A DNA stretch of 64,000 nt from Metapseudomonas boanensis (GTDB lineage: Bacteria; Pseudomonadota; Gammaproteobacteria; Pseudomonadales; Pseudomonadaceae): NCBI RefSeq assembly GCF_018704125.1, contig NZ_JAGTIS010000003.1, positions 62,001-126,000 on the forward strand, written 5' to 3'. The notes beneath the pieces were generated by a model, which was not told the DNA's origin, did no database searches, and worked only from the letters and a program-made list of their open reading frames with translations. Positions 16,998-27,481 of the stretch are shown here, piece by piece. Within the stretch, counting starts at the first letter, position 1; each line of letters begins with the position of its first letter. The translations under genes were made by a program, and so were the position numbers.

Positions 16998-17510
16998 TCA
17001 GCCGACAGCTGCCAGCGAAGGCGCCGGTGCGGTGGTGGTGTACGTGCCGTCGAGGTACACCAGCGGACTGATACGCGTGCTGTTGTGAATCTGCTGGATG
17101 CGACCGATGAAGATGGTATGGGTGCCGTAGCTGAACTTGCCGTCCTGGCGACAGAGGATCGCTGACTGGGCGTCACCGAGGTACGGGATACCGTCGACGC
17201 TGTTGCGCCAGTCACCGCGCTGAAAGCGCGCCTCGCCCTTAACCGGGCCGCTGCACAGGTGCGACAGCTCTTCCTGCTCATGACCGAGGATGTTCACGCA
17301 GAAATCCGCACCGGCATCCAGCACGGCATGCAGGGAGGCGGTCTTGTTCACACAGATGAGCAACGATGGCGGCTCGGTGGACAACGAGTCCACGGCCGTG
17401 GCGGACATGGCGAAACGCTCCTGCCCGTTGCTGGTGGTGATAATGGTCACGGACTTGGCCAGACGACGCATCGCCTGGAGCATTTCGCTTTTCAGATCGG
17501 CCTGGCTCAT
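16998..17510 (-). CDS. Flavin reductase (HsaB-like)
   Basis: The 170-residue protein is of the FMN-binding split-barrel flavin reductase family, with MRRLAKSVTIITT near the start, the AMSATAVDSLSTEPPSLLICVN segment in two conserved blocks, and a FCVNILGHEQ motif. It supplies reduced FMN or FAD to a two-component monooxygenase. The obvious partner is the HsaA-like oxygenase at 17843. The frame is open upstream, but the ATG at 17510 follows AGAGGG and begins the family homology. First gene of a four-gene operon behind operator G. Confidence 0.87.
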   Translation of the reverse strand: MSQADLKSEMLQAMRRLAKSVTIITTSNGQERFAMSATAVDSLSTEPPSLLICVNKTASLHAVLDAGADFCVNILGHEQEELSHLCSGPVKGEARFQRGDWRNSVDGIPYLGDAQSAILCRQDGKFSYGTHTIFIGRIQQIHNSTRISPLVYLDGTYTTTAPAPSLAAVG

Positions 17511-17580
17511 CGCACTGCCCTCTTGTTGTTCTGGACGAGGTTCGTGGAGCCGATTCTTGCGAAGGTACCTGGGCGCAACA

Positions 17581-17596
17581 TCGTCCGAGGGGACTA
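17581..17596 (-). promoter_or_regulatory. Regulon operator copy G (four-gene operon)
   Basis: On the minus strand TAGTCC-CCTC-GGACGA matches all 12 consensus positions and lies 70 nt before the flavin reductase start. Confidence 0.77.
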
Positions 17597-17624
17597 GTCC
17601 CGCGCGGGTTGCAGCGTTGACACA

Positions 17625-17721
17625 TGTGGGGGCGAATTCATTCGCAAAGCAGGCCAGCGGCCTGCCTTGGAACTTCCGCGGGGCCGCTGCGCGACCCTTT
17701 GCGAATGAATTCGCCCCCACA
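17625..17721. repeat. Long inverted repeat, REP-like
   Basis: Arms at 17625-17648 and 17698-17721 are near-perfect complements of the type TGTGGGGGCGAATTCATTCG. The element lies between the divergent operators G and H. Confidence 0.7.
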
Positions 17722-17755
17722 GAAGAGCAGTCCTCATATAGAGCGCACTCGCATA

Positions 17756-17771
17756 TGGTCCGTTTGAGGGA
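17756..17771 (+). promoter_or_regulatory. Regulon operator copy H (HsaA-like gene), degenerate
   Basis: TGGTCC-GTTT-GAGGGA matches 8 of 12 positions and lies 71 nt before the monooxygenase gene. It shares the right half with copy E and the GTTT spacer with copy I. Alone it would be weak; its position makes it plausible. Confidence 0.45.
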
Positions 17772-17842
17772 TGTCCGTCTTGTTGCCTGTTGTTTGAATG
17801 CCTCGCGATGGGTGGAAAAGCCTTCAACAGGAGAACAACAAC

Positions 17843-19027
17843 ATGCTCGACCACGACCTGATTCGTCAGCGCCTCAAGCAACGTGCCCGTGAATTGGTCC
17901 CGGTGCTGCGCGAACGCGCACCCCTGGCCGCACAGAATGGCCAACTGCCCGAAGAAACGATCCGCGACTTCCAGGAAGCCGGCTTCTTCCGCATCCTCCA
18001 GCCTGCCCGCTGGGAAGGTTACGAGCTGGAGCCGAAGGACTTCTTCGAGGTGCAGATGACCCTCGCCGAAGGCTGCATGTCCTCCGCCTGGGTGCTGGGC
18101 GTGGTGGCGATCCACAACTGGCAGCTGGCGCTGTTCGACGACCGTGCTGCCCAAGATGTCTGGGGCCAGGACTCGAGCGTGCTGATTTCCTCTTCCTATA
18201 TGCCGGTGGGCAAGGTCACCCGCGTCGACGGCGGGTTCCGCCTGAGCGGACGCTGGGGGTTCTCCTCCGGCAGCAAGCACTGCCAGTGGGCTTTCCTCGG
18301 CGCCGTGGTGCCACCTGAGAAGGAAGGCGATGCGCCGGACTACCGCACCTTCCTGGTGCCACGTCACGACTACAGCATCATCGACAACTGGAATGTGATG
18401 GGCCTGGAAGCCACTGGCTCACACGACGTGCTGGTGGAAGATGTATTCGTCCCCGAGTACCGCACCCACCGCTCCCTCGACGGTTTCATGCAGAACAGCC
18501 CTGGCAATGCGGTGAACACTTCGCCGTTGTTCCGCCTGCCGTTCGGGCAGATATTCGTGCGTGCCGTATCCTCCTCCACCATCGGCGCGCTGCAAGGCGC
18601 CATTGACCTGTTCATCGAGGCCAACAAAGGCCGCGTGGGCGTCAACGATGGCCGCCGGATCATCCAGGACCCGGGCGCCCAGACCGCGCTGGCCAATGCC
18701 ATGGTTACGGTGGACGAATGCCGCACGGTCCTGCTACGCAACTTCGAGATGATGATGCACCGCGCCAATGCCGGCGAGTCGCTGACCATGGCCGAGCGAG
18801 TGAAGATGCGCTACGACTCGGCCATCGTCCCGGACAAGTGCGCGCAGGCCGTCGAAGCGCTGATGTACAACAGCGGCGCCTCGACCATCTTCCGCACGCA
18901 CGGCATCAATCGCGCGTTCCGGGATATCCACACAGGCCGTGCCCACGTGGCCAACTGCCCGGGCAAGTATGCCCTCAACCTAGGCGGCGTGAGCATGGGC
19001 CTGGACAGCACCGACTTCTTCCTTTGA
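17843..19027 (+). CDS. HsaA-like flavin-dependent monooxygenase (acyl-CoA dehydrogenase fold)
   Basis: The 394-residue protein has the acyl-CoA dehydrogenase fold of group D flavin monooxygenases. Recognisable parts are an N-terminal helical region, GKVTRVDGGFRLSGRWGFSSG, NWNVMGLEATGSHDVLVEDVFVP, and the C-terminal GASTIFRTHGINRAFRDIHTG. HsaA hydroxylates a phenolic secosteroid using reduced flavin from HsaB. The closeness of a matching flavin reductase supports a two-component enzyme rather than a dehydrogenase. The start at 17843 follows AGGAG. It faces away from the flavin reductase operon, so oxygenase and reductase are expressed from divergent promoters with operators G and H. Confidence 0.82.
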   Translation: MLDHDLIRQRLKQRARELVPVLRERAPLAAQNGQLPEETIRDFQEAGFFRILQPARWEGYELEPKDFFEVQMTLAEGCMSSAWVLGVVAIHNWQLALFDDRAAQDVWGQDSSVLISSSYMPVGKVTRVDGGFRLSGRWGFSSGSKHCQWAFLGAVVPPEKEGDAPDYRTFLVPRHDYSIIDNWNVMGLEATGSHDVLVEDVFVPEYRTHRSLDGFMQNSPGNAVNTSPLFRLPFGQIFVRAVSSSTIGALQGAIDLFIEANKGRVGVNDGRRIIQDPGAQTALANAMVTVDECRTVLLRNFEMMMHRANAGESLTMAERVKMRYDSAIVPDKCAQAVEALMYNSGASTIFRTHGINRAFRDIHTGRAHVANCPGKYALNLGGVSMGLDSTDFFL

Positions 19028-19059
19028 GACACTGACCGCCCCCCTGCTGCAAGGGCGCC

Positions 19060-19084
19060 ATTCACCAGCAAGCTGGCTCCTACA
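19060..19084. repeat. REP-like element (single arm)
   Basis: A single CACCAGCAAGCTGGCTCCTACA-type arm lies after the HsaA-like gene and before operator I. Confidence 0.65.
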
Positions 19085-19197
19085 CAATCGTTTTCCCTTT
19101 GTGGGATCACGCCGCACCATCGACGACGCCCGCCTCTGCGCGGGCGTTTTCGTTATTGCGAAAAGGCCATACGACGGGGCTTGCAGCCCATTCCAAG

Positions 19198-19213
19198 TAG
19201 TCTGTTTGGAGGA
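19198..19213 (+). promoter_or_regulatory. Regulon operator copy I (LLM gene)
   Basis: TAGTCT-GTTT-GGAGGA matches 10 of 12 positions and lies 87 nt before the LLM start codon. Confidence 0.58.
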
Positions 19214-19300
19214 TTCAGGCCCATCGTCTATCCCCCAACATGCACGCAAGACCTGGGCAGTCCAGGTTCGACTGAATCCAGAACAAGAAGGACCACGCGC

Positions 19301-20434
19301 ATGAAATTCTCCTTGATCTACGAGGCCCAGACGATCGATTCCAGCCGTGAAGGCGACCGTCGCATCTTCGACGAAACCGTCGAACAGGCCGTACTTGCCG
19401 ACAAGCTCGGCTTCGACACCTTCTGGTGCGTAGAACACACCGCCCTGACCAACTACTCGCACATGTCCGCACCGGAGACCATGCTGGCCTTCGTCGCCGG
19501 CAAGACCGAGCGTCTGGGCATCGGCCATGGCGTGGTCTGCCTGCCGCCGGCCATGAACCACCCGGTGAAGGTGGCTGAGCGCATCGCCACCCTGGACCTG
19601 CTGTCCAAGGGCCGTGTGCATTTCGGCGTCGGCAAGGGCGGCACCCAGCAGGAGTCCGGCACTTTCGGCTACGACCTGGCCACCCTGCAGCCGCAGATCG
19701 ACGAGGCCATGTACCTGATCCCGAAGATGTTCGTGCAGGATGAGATCGAGCATAACGGCGACTTCGTGAAGATCCCCAAGCGTCCGATCCATCCCAAGCC
19801 TTACCAGGATCCGCACCCGCCGATGTACCTGGCGTGCACCAACACCGAGTCGCTGAAGAACGCCGGCGCACGCGGTATGGGCGCCCTGGTGCTGGGCTTC
19901 GGTGGCCCGGAAGAGATCGCCAAGAAGGTCGCCGTGTACCACGAGGCCTGGGACAACCGTGACGAAAAGGATCAGGTCGGCTTCCGCCCCAACCGCCACA
20001 TCGCCGCCCTCTGCCCGGCCATCGTCCTTGACGACAACGAGAAGGCCCGCCAGATCGGCATCCGTGGCCAGCGCTACTTCATGGAGTCCCTGGCCTACTG
20101 GTACGCCGGTGGCGAGCGCCCGGATCCGGAGAAGTGGAAGGACGACACCTACATCGACGGCAACGGCCAGGCGGTGATCAAATCGCGCTTCGCCTCCGAA
20201 GAAGTCTCCGTGGACTTCTCCGACCCGACCCTGGCGATGATGAACCCGAACCATGCCTACGGCACCGTGAACGACTGCATCGGCTACGTGCAGCGCCTGA
20301 TCGATGCCGGCGCCGACGAAATCCTCTTCATCTGCCAGATGGGTACCGTCCCGCAGTGGGCCCAGCTGGAAACCCTGAAGAACATCGGCGAGCACGTGAT
20401 TCCCTACTTCCGCAAACAGAACGGACTGGCCTGA
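19301..20434 (+). CDS. LLM-class (luciferase-like) flavin-dependent oxidoreductase
   Basis: The 377-residue protein is of the bacterial luciferase-like family, a TIM barrel that uses reduced FMN (or F420 in other phyla). Visible family parts are AVLADKLGFDTFWCVEHTAL, RLGIGHGVVCLPPAMNHPVKVAERIATLDLLSKGRVHFGVGKG in blocks, and HPKPYQDPHPPMYLA. It likely performs a Baeyer-Villiger-type or other oxygenation; reduced flavin could come from the HsaB-like reductase. The start at 19301 has AAGGA upstream and begins the family homology. It is monocistronic: operator I precedes it and a strong terminator follows. Confidence 0.86.
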   Translation: MKFSLIYEAQTIDSSREGDRRIFDETVEQAVLADKLGFDTFWCVEHTALTNYSHMSAPETMLAFVAGKTERLGIGHGVVCLPPAMNHPVKVAERIATLDLLSKGRVHFGVGKGGTQQESGTFGYDLATLQPQIDEAMYLIPKMFVQDEIEHNGDFVKIPKRPIHPKPYQDPHPPMYLACTNTESLKNAGARGMGALVLGFGGPEEIAKKVAVYHEAWDNRDEKDQVGFRPNRHIAALCPAIVLDDNEKARQIGIRGQRYFMESLAYWYAGGERPDPEKWKDDTYIDGNGQAVIKSRFASEEVSVDFSDPTLAMMNPNHAYGTVNDCIGYVQRLIDAGADEILFICQMGTVPQWAQLETLKNIGEHVIPYFRKQNGLA

Positions 20435-20456
20435 GCGGCGGCAGTAAGGAATTGAG

Positions 20457-20484
20457 AACGGGCCTTCGGGCCCGTTTTCTTTTT
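20457..20484 (+). terminator. Intrinsic terminator of the LLM gene
   Basis: AACGGGCC and GGCCCGTT form a perfect eight-base stem closed by a TTCG tetraloop, followed by TTCTTTTT. Confidence 0.92.
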
Positions 20485-20534
20485 CAACAGTGCAACTGCC
20501 CCTACAACAGCATCATCTGCTGCCGGCAGGTAAC

Positions 20535-21248
20535 TTATTTAGCCGACAGAAAATCCTCGATCTCGCGCGCCACCAGGCCCTGGATTCGCCACAGATTACG
20601 ATCCCGGATGCCATGCTCCTCCAGCATGGTCACTGTGCGAAACAGGTACTGGGCAGCCGAGCCCCAGTGGCCGGCGGCGCGGGCCAGGACATGCGCGACG
20701 CTCTCCGGCGGCAGCTTACCGGCATAGGCATTGCCGCCACGCGCGGCCACGAAAGCCAAGGCCTTGACGACTCCGGCCTCGGACTTCACCGGAATCCAGC
20801 GTGGGACATTGGTGGGTGGATTGGCATCGATTTCCCGTTCCATCAACAGCGCCAGCTGCCTGAAGTGGTCCTGCGCCGGCAGCTTGTAGAGCATCCCCTT
20901 GCAGCTCCCGCCCCGGTCCAGCGCCAGCATCAGCGCAGGCAGCTCGCGAGTGCCACGCCAGCGCGTAAGCGTCAGGCAGAACGAGCGGTGCCAGCCATGG
21001 GCGGTGGCGCGCAGGCTCTCAACGACCTCGAATTCCGGGTTCCAGATCAGCGAGCCGTAGGCGAAGATCCAAAGATCCCTCGGCGTGTATTCCAGCAGCA
21101 GGGACTCCGCCATCGCCGCAAACTCGGCCTGGGTGTGCTCGCGAGTCCCCGGTTCCGGCCCCGGGTCAGGCTCGAAACGTTCGACTCGTGCGACCAGTTC
21201 CGCAGTCAGTCTGCGTTGTTCGATCGGTAGGATTCGCTTGTCGTCCAT
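20535..21248 (-). CDS. Gamma-glutamylcyclotransferase, ChaC-like
   Basis: The 237-residue protein carries the ChaC signature WIFAYGSLIWNPEFE, the glycine-rich loop that binds the gamma-glutamyl group, and extends over the length usual for ChaC. The family cleaves gamma-glutamyl bonds, with glutathione as the common substrate, giving 5-oxoproline. I start at the ATG at 21248, after AGGAG, and discard an upstream extension. It lies 52 nt upstream of, and on the same strand as nothing else in this cluster; its stop is 100 nt from the LLM stop. No copy of the regional operator precedes it. Confidence 0.85.
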   Translation of the reverse strand: MDDKRILPIEQRRLTAELVARVERFEPDPGPEPGTREHTQAEFAAMAESLLLEYTPRDLWIFAYGSLIWNPEFEVVESLRATAHGWHRSFCLTLTRWRGTRELPALMLALDRGGSCKGMLYKLPAQDHFRQLALLMEREIDANPPTNVPRWIPVKSEAGVVKALAFVAARGGNAYAGKLPPESVAHVLARAAGHWGSAAQYLFRTVTMLEEHGIRDRNLWRIQGLVAREIEDFLSAK

Positions 21249-21300
21249 CTCCGCGGCTCCTGCGTCAACCACCCTCCGGCTCGCCCACAAGGGAAGTGCA

Positions 21301-23403
<2,103 letters not shown>

Positions 23404-23679
23404 GGCGTTCACCTCCGTGCGGGTTCATGGAATGGGGCAAACCTGTATCGGCAAGTCACAGCTCTCCCGACGGGGCCGGACAGGCTTCGCGGGGAAACGG
23501 CGGATTCGTCGGAAGCGGCAGCAACTGCCGGAACACCGGTCAGCCTCGGCCGGAGGATCTTGCCCACGGGGCGCACGCAGCCCCCTGGCCGGCGCACCTT
23601 TTCATTAACGCTAGCACCGCCTGCACAAATCGACCGCACGAGAGCCAGCCGCTCATCCGGTGCCTGGTTGGCAGGTCGT
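23404..23679. other. Intergenic region before fusA2 and EthD gene
   Basis: The 389-nt gap between fusA2 and the EthD gene holds the divergent promoters of the two genes. Apart from operator copy J at its right part I see no gene, RNA or repeat in it. Confidence 0.6.
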
Positions 23680-23695
23680 TAGTCTGATCAGACGA
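23680..23695 (+). promoter_or_regulatory. Regulon operator copy J (EthD gene)
   Basis: TAGTCT-GATC-AGACGA matches 10 of 12 positions of the consensus and is itself a near-perfect palindrome, AGTCTGATCAGACGA. It lies 97 nt before the EthD gene, linking that gene to the cluster across chaC and fusA2. Confidence 0.65.
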
Positions 23696-23792
23696 TGTAT
23701 CGCAGCGCCGCCCGGAGCAAGGTCTGCGGGCCTGAGCGCGCCTGTGCGCCGGCAGCCCGATCACAACAACAGCCGAACGAGGGCCCCTGACA

Positions 23793-24509
23793 GTGGAAAA
23801 AATCATCTACACCCTTTGGCGCTACCAGCAGACCAGCCGCGAGGCATTCTCCGAGAACCTGCGTGGTGAGATAGCGGAACAACTTTTCAGCCTGGGCGGA
23901 CGCGGCCTGCAGGTGAACCTGGCGGATGCCGATGTGGACCCTGCCGCTGGCCTGCGCCAGGAAAACAACCGCCCGCTGCCGGATGCCACCCTGTCGCTCT
24001 GGGTCGACAGCGCCAATGACGAGGTGCGCAAACCCTTCGACCAGGTCCTGGCTGGCGTGACTAGCCGCCTGGCGGCCTACCTGGTGACCGAGTCGGTGGC
24101 GATTCGCAACACCCGCTTCCCGACTACGCCCGGCCAGCGTACCCACGGTTTCGCCCAGATCGCCTTCCTCACCTGCCCGCCGCGCCTCACTCGCGACGCC
24201 TGGCTGGACATCTGGCGCGGCCATCACACCCGTGTGGCCATCGATACCCAGGACAACTTCGCCTACGTGCAAAACCTGGTGGTACGCCGCCTGACCCATG
24301 GCGCGGCCCAGCTGGATGCAATCGTCGAAGAATGCTTCCCGCCAGCCGCCATGACCGATCCGATGGCGTTCTTCGACGCGGTCGGTGACGAGGAGAAATT
24401 CCAGAAAAACCTGGCCGCCATGATGGACAGCTGCAACCGCTTCATCGACTTCGACAAGATCGATGTGCTGCAAACCAGTCAGTACGTACTGAAGACTGCT
24501 TCGGCCTGA
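23793..24509 (+). CDS. EthD domain protein
   Basis: The 238-residue protein looks like a double-length EthD/dimeric alpha-beta barrel protein. The second half has the characteristic RDAWLDIWRGHHTRVAIDTQ stretch and a nearby NLVVRRLTHG. EthD-type proteins occur with oxygenases in ether, steroid and aromatic degradation and may handle reactive intermediates; their chemistry is poorly defined. The start is a GTG at 23793. It has operator J upstream and a hairpin directly after the stop. Confidence 0.78.
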   Translation: MEKIIYTLWRYQQTSREAFSENLRGEIAEQLFSLGGRGLQVNLADADVDPAAGLRQENNRPLPDATLSLWVDSANDEVRKPFDQVLAGVTSRLAAYLVTESVAIRNTRFPTTPGQRTHGFAQIAFLTCPPRLTRDAWLDIWRGHHTRVAIDTQDNFAYVQNLVVRRLTHGAAQLDAIVEECFPPAAMTDPMAFFDAVGDEEKFQKNLAAMMDSCNRFIDFDKIDVLQTSQYVLKTASA

Positions 24510-24510
24510 T

Positions 24511-24535
24511 CCCGGCCCGGCGCAAGCTGGCCGGG
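24511..24535. terminator. Hairpin after the EthD gene
   Basis: CCCGGCC at 24511-24517 pairs with GGCCGGG at 24529-24535. It lies between the convergent EthD and GYD genes and lacks a clear T-run, so termination there is only probable. Confidence 0.5.
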
Positions 24536-24580
24536 GGTGTTGCGTGACTCGCGACACCTCCGGCCCGCCGATGCCTGGGG

Positions 24581-24871
24581 TCAGGTGATACTGCTCAGGA
24601 AACCGCGGAACTCCTGCTCCGAATATCCGCGCAACGTCTGAGTCCTGACGTTACCCAACGAAGCTGTTTTCAGAAGCAAGGTAACGGCAGCCTCCTCTGG
24701 CCCCTCGACGATCAACACCAGATCATAATTGCCGACGGTCCAGTACACCGCCTTCACGGAAATGCCCATCTGTTCAGCCATAGCCTTGAACGCTGCGGCC
24801 CGGTCCGGGGAAGCCTTGACGTTGCGGATGCCTTGGTCGGTAAAACTCGCCAGCGTGATGAATGTAGCCAT
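24581..24871 (-). CDS. GYD domain protein
   Basis: The 96-residue protein matches the GYD family: TLASFTDQGIRNVK at the start, and VYWTVGNYDLVLIVEGPEE in the middle, where the family has its GxYD motif. It is a ferredoxin-like small fold with no known catalytic role. The ATG at 24871 follows AGGAG; the open frame further upstream is discarded. It is probably monocistronic. Confidence 0.82.
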   Translation of the reverse strand: MATFITLASFTDQGIRNVKASPDRAAAFKAMAEQMGISVKAVYWTVGNYDLVLIVEGPEEAAVTLLLKTASLGNVRTQTLRGYSEQEFRGFLSSIT

Positions 24872-25152
24872 GATTTCGCTCCTGTTCGGATTGCAGGGCG
24901 ACGGTCCACGGTTCGGAGGCCACTTCAGGGAAGAAGGCCGCCACTCTTCCAACTCTGCGAACCTCCATCGTGTAGGCATAGCAGCCCCGGAGCGAGACAC
25001 TTGACCACTTATCCCCTGGCTGCCGGGCAGGTTCGGGCCGCGGACCTATACTTCTATCCCCGGCCGACCTGCGGCGCATGCACAGGCCTGTGCCGCAACC
25101 GTGGCCGCCACAATGGCAGGCCCCCAGCCAGCCACCTGAATGGAGGTTGATC

Positions 25153-25806
25153 ATGGCAATCCGCATTGGCGACGAAGCCCCTGACTTCACCGCCGAAAGC
25201 ACTGAGGGAACCCTGCACTTCCACGAGTGGATCGGTGACAAGTGGGCCATCCTCTTTTCCCACCCGAAGGACTTCACCCCGGTCTGCACCACCGAACTGG
25301 GCTATATGGCCCGGCTCAAGCCCGAATTCGACAAGCGCAACACCAAGGTAGTGGGACTCTCCATCGACCCGGTCAGCGACCACCGCAAGTGGGTGGGTGA
25401 CATCGAGGAAACCCAGGGTTGCGCGGTGAACTATCCGCTGATCGGCGATGAAAACCTGGTGGTGGCCAAGCTCTACGACATGATTCATCCGAACGCCAGC
25501 GCCGGCCCACGTACCGCCGTGGACAACGCCACGGTTCGTTCGGTGTTCATCGTCGGCCCGGACAAGAAGGTCAAGGCCATGCTGGTCTACCCGATGAGCG
25601 CCGGGCGCAACTTCGACGAAGTGTTGCGTCTGCTTGATTCACTGCAGCTGAATGCCAAACACACCGTGGCCACCCCAGTGAACTGGCGACCGGGCGATGA
25701 GGTAATCATCCCCACCTCGGTGTCCGACGAAGACGCGCACAAGAAATATCCACAGGGCTTCAAGACCCTCAAGCCCTACCTGCGCTACGTCGACCAGCCG
25801 GAGTAA
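25153..25806 (+). CDS. lsfA: 1-Cys peroxiredoxin (Prx6/LsfA type)
   Basis: The 217-residue protein reduces hydroperoxides with a single catalytic cysteine. The peroxidatic motif DFTPVCTTE places it at Cys45, and the C-terminal extension with TPVNWRPGDEVIIP is typical of the Prx6 class. LsfA of P. putida and P. aeruginosa belongs here. A GGAGG site lies just before the ATG at 25153. The protein may protect against peroxide made by uncoupled oxygenases, but no shared operator is visible. Confidence 0.88.
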   Translation: MAIRIGDEAPDFTAESTEGTLHFHEWIGDKWAILFSHPKDFTPVCTTELGYMARLKPEFDKRNTKVVGLSIDPVSDHRKWVGDIEETQGCAVNYPLIGDENLVVAKLYDMIHPNASAGPRTAVDNATVRSVFIVGPDKKVKAMLVYPMSAGRNFDEVLRLLDSLQLNAKHTVATPVNWRPGDEVIIPTSVSDEDAHKKYPQGFKTLKPYLRYVDQPE

Positions 25807-25816
25807 CGCCCATCCC

Positions 25817-25840
25817 CTCCTCCGCCTTCGGGCGGAGGAG
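25817..25840 (+). terminator. Hairpin after the peroxiredoxin gene
   Basis: CTCCTCCGCC and GGCGGAGGAG form a perfect ten-base stem with a TTCG loop. No T-run follows, so it may stop transcription poorly or simply stabilise the mRNA end. Confidence 0.6.
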
Positions 25841-25867
25841 CGGGTGCAGCTGCCTATACTCTCCTGC

Positions 25868-26620
25868 ATGGTCAGCGCCACATTCCGCTTCTATGAGGAG
25901 CTCAACGACTTCCTGCCCGCCGAACGGCGGCGGCAGGCCTTCACCTGCCCCTGTGCGCGGGCGGCGACGGTCAAGCACATGATCGAAGCCCTTGGCGTGC
26001 CCCACACCGAAGTGGAACTGGTGCTGCTCAATGGAGAATCCGTAGGCTTCGAGCGGCTGATCCTCGATGGCGACCGGGTGGCCGTCTATCCCAAGTTCGA
26101 GGCGCTGGACATCAGCCCGCTGCTCAAAGTCCGCTCCCAGCCGCTACGGCTGCTGCGCTTCATCGCAGATGCCCACCTGGGTGGCCTGGCCAGCCTGTTG
26201 CGGATGAGCGGCTTCGATACCCTCTACGACAACGCCTTCGAGGACGGTCAGATCGCCGAGATGGCCGCCCAGCAAGGGCGCATCGTGCTGACCCGGGACC
26301 GCGAACTGCTCAAGCGCCGAATCATCAGCCACGGCTGCTACGTGCATGCCCTGAAACCAGCGCTGCAACTACGCGAACTGTTCGAACGACTGGACCTCGC
26401 CCGCAGCGCCAAACCGTTCAGCCTCTGCCTGCACTGCAATCGGCCACTCTCCGACATTGCCCCGGAACTGGCCCGACCAAGGGTGCCGCCCCGCGTAGGC
26501 GCGCTTTATTCGCGCTTCCTCATCTGCGTCAACTGTGACCGCCTGTACTGGGAAGGCTCTCACTGGCGCAGCATGTGCGACTTGCTCAAACCGCTCCTGG
26601 ACGGGGGGAACTCGGGCTGA
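25868..26620 (+). CDS. Mut7-C RNase domain protein with ubiquitin-like N-terminus
   Basis: The 250-residue protein has two parts. The first 80 or so residues form a Mut7-C ubiquitin-type domain (FRFYEELNDFLP). The rest is a Mut7-C RNase (PIN-like) domain, with FIADAHLGGLASLLRMSGFDTLYDN, RIVLTRDRELL, and a zinc-ribbon-like pair CLHCNRPL and CVNCDRLYW. It is predicted to be a nuclease; substrates are not known. The start at 25868 lacks a strong ribosome site. It is only 28 nt after the hairpin of the peroxiredoxin gene. Confidence 0.83.
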   Translation: MVSATFRFYEELNDFLPAERRRQAFTCPCARAATVKHMIEALGVPHTEVELVLLNGESVGFERLILDGDRVAVYPKFEALDISPLLKVRSQPLRLLRFIADAHLGGLASLLRMSGFDTLYDNAFEDGQIAEMAAQQGRIVLTRDRELLKRRIISHGCYVHALKPALQLRELFERLDLARSAKPFSLCLHCNRPLSDIAPELARPRVPPRVGALYSRFLICVNCDRLYWEGSHWRSMCDLLKPLLDGGNSG

Positions 26621-26873
26621 GCAGCGCGTTCCTTTACCCACAAAGACCGTGGATGAAGCTGTGGATAACCTGTAAGGCGATGGCCAAGAGCCACAATCCG
26701 CGGGGGCTGACTTTGGATGGGTCAATTTATGAGCGATACCATGCAGTTGCCCGGATGGTCTGGGCGGTGGATCCTATGTTCGAGAGCAAGCCCGGAGGTA
26801 ATCCGGAATGGCCTTGCCGCGGTCGCTGCTCTAAGCTGCCGGCTTCCTTCTGAACCACCGATCAAGGCACGCC

Positions 26874-27098
26874 ATGACCCAGACACCGAAAGACCCGCTG
26901 CATGGCGTCACGCTGGAAAAACTGCTCAACGAACTGGTAGCCCGCTACGGCTGGGACGGGCTGGCCAAGCGCATCGATATCCGTTGCTTCAAAAGCGACC
27001 CCAGCATCAAGTCCAGCCTGGCCTTCCTGCGCAAGACGCCTTGGGCACGCGAAAAGGTCGAGGCCTTGTTCATCCAGTTGCGTCAGCGCCAGGGCTGA
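26874..27098 (+). CDS. VF530-family small DNA-binding protein (DUF2132)
   Basis: The 74-residue protein matches the VF530/DUF2132 family along its entire length: [32 protein letters not shown], and [16 protein letters not shown]. The family is a small helical protein thought to bind DNA; its role is not established. The gene stands alone. Confidence 0.85.
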   Translation: MTQTPKDPLHGVTLEKLLNELVARYGWDGLAKRIDIRCFKSDPSIKSSLAFLRKTPWAREKVEALFIQLRQRQG

Positions 27099-27481
27099 AT
27101 CCGCCTGCACTCAATGGCCGGGCACAGGCACGGGCAGCTCTGTAGCACAGACTTGGGTTGGCGCTTTGCCTGGTGGGCGCGAGCTCATTCGCCCCCACAC
27201 AACATCAACACATGCCAATTCGTCCTACGAGTCCTGCAGCGCTTGACCGCGTTCACCAGATCAGTAATCCGACGAAGATGGCAAAACGCCTTACCGCTGA
27301 CATTTACCCTTCGCGTGTGCTGATCTTTAGTCATGTGATGACGATGTGCGCATTCTCGAAAAACGAGTTGCAGGACCGTAACCGTCAAGCTTGTTGCGCT
27401 TGAGCAAGAAGCATCCATGATGCCGACCATTCATGGCATGCGGAAAGCGCAAAACTGCGAGGGGGGAGGTGGTTATGAAAG
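27099..27481. other. Intergenic region with one REP-like hairpin
   Basis: This 383-nt stretch holds a short hairpin, GTGGGCG...CGCCCCCAC, at 27173-27199, and no convincing gene. Just before the multicopper oxidase, an ATG at 27475 with a good GGGAGG site opens a 15-codon frame that overlaps the oxidase start in another register. Confidence 0.5.

Noticed and set aside
17843-19027. Annotation as an acyl-CoA dehydrogenase
   Set aside because: Sequence blocks and the matching flavin reductase next door fit the HsaA-type monooxygenase group better.
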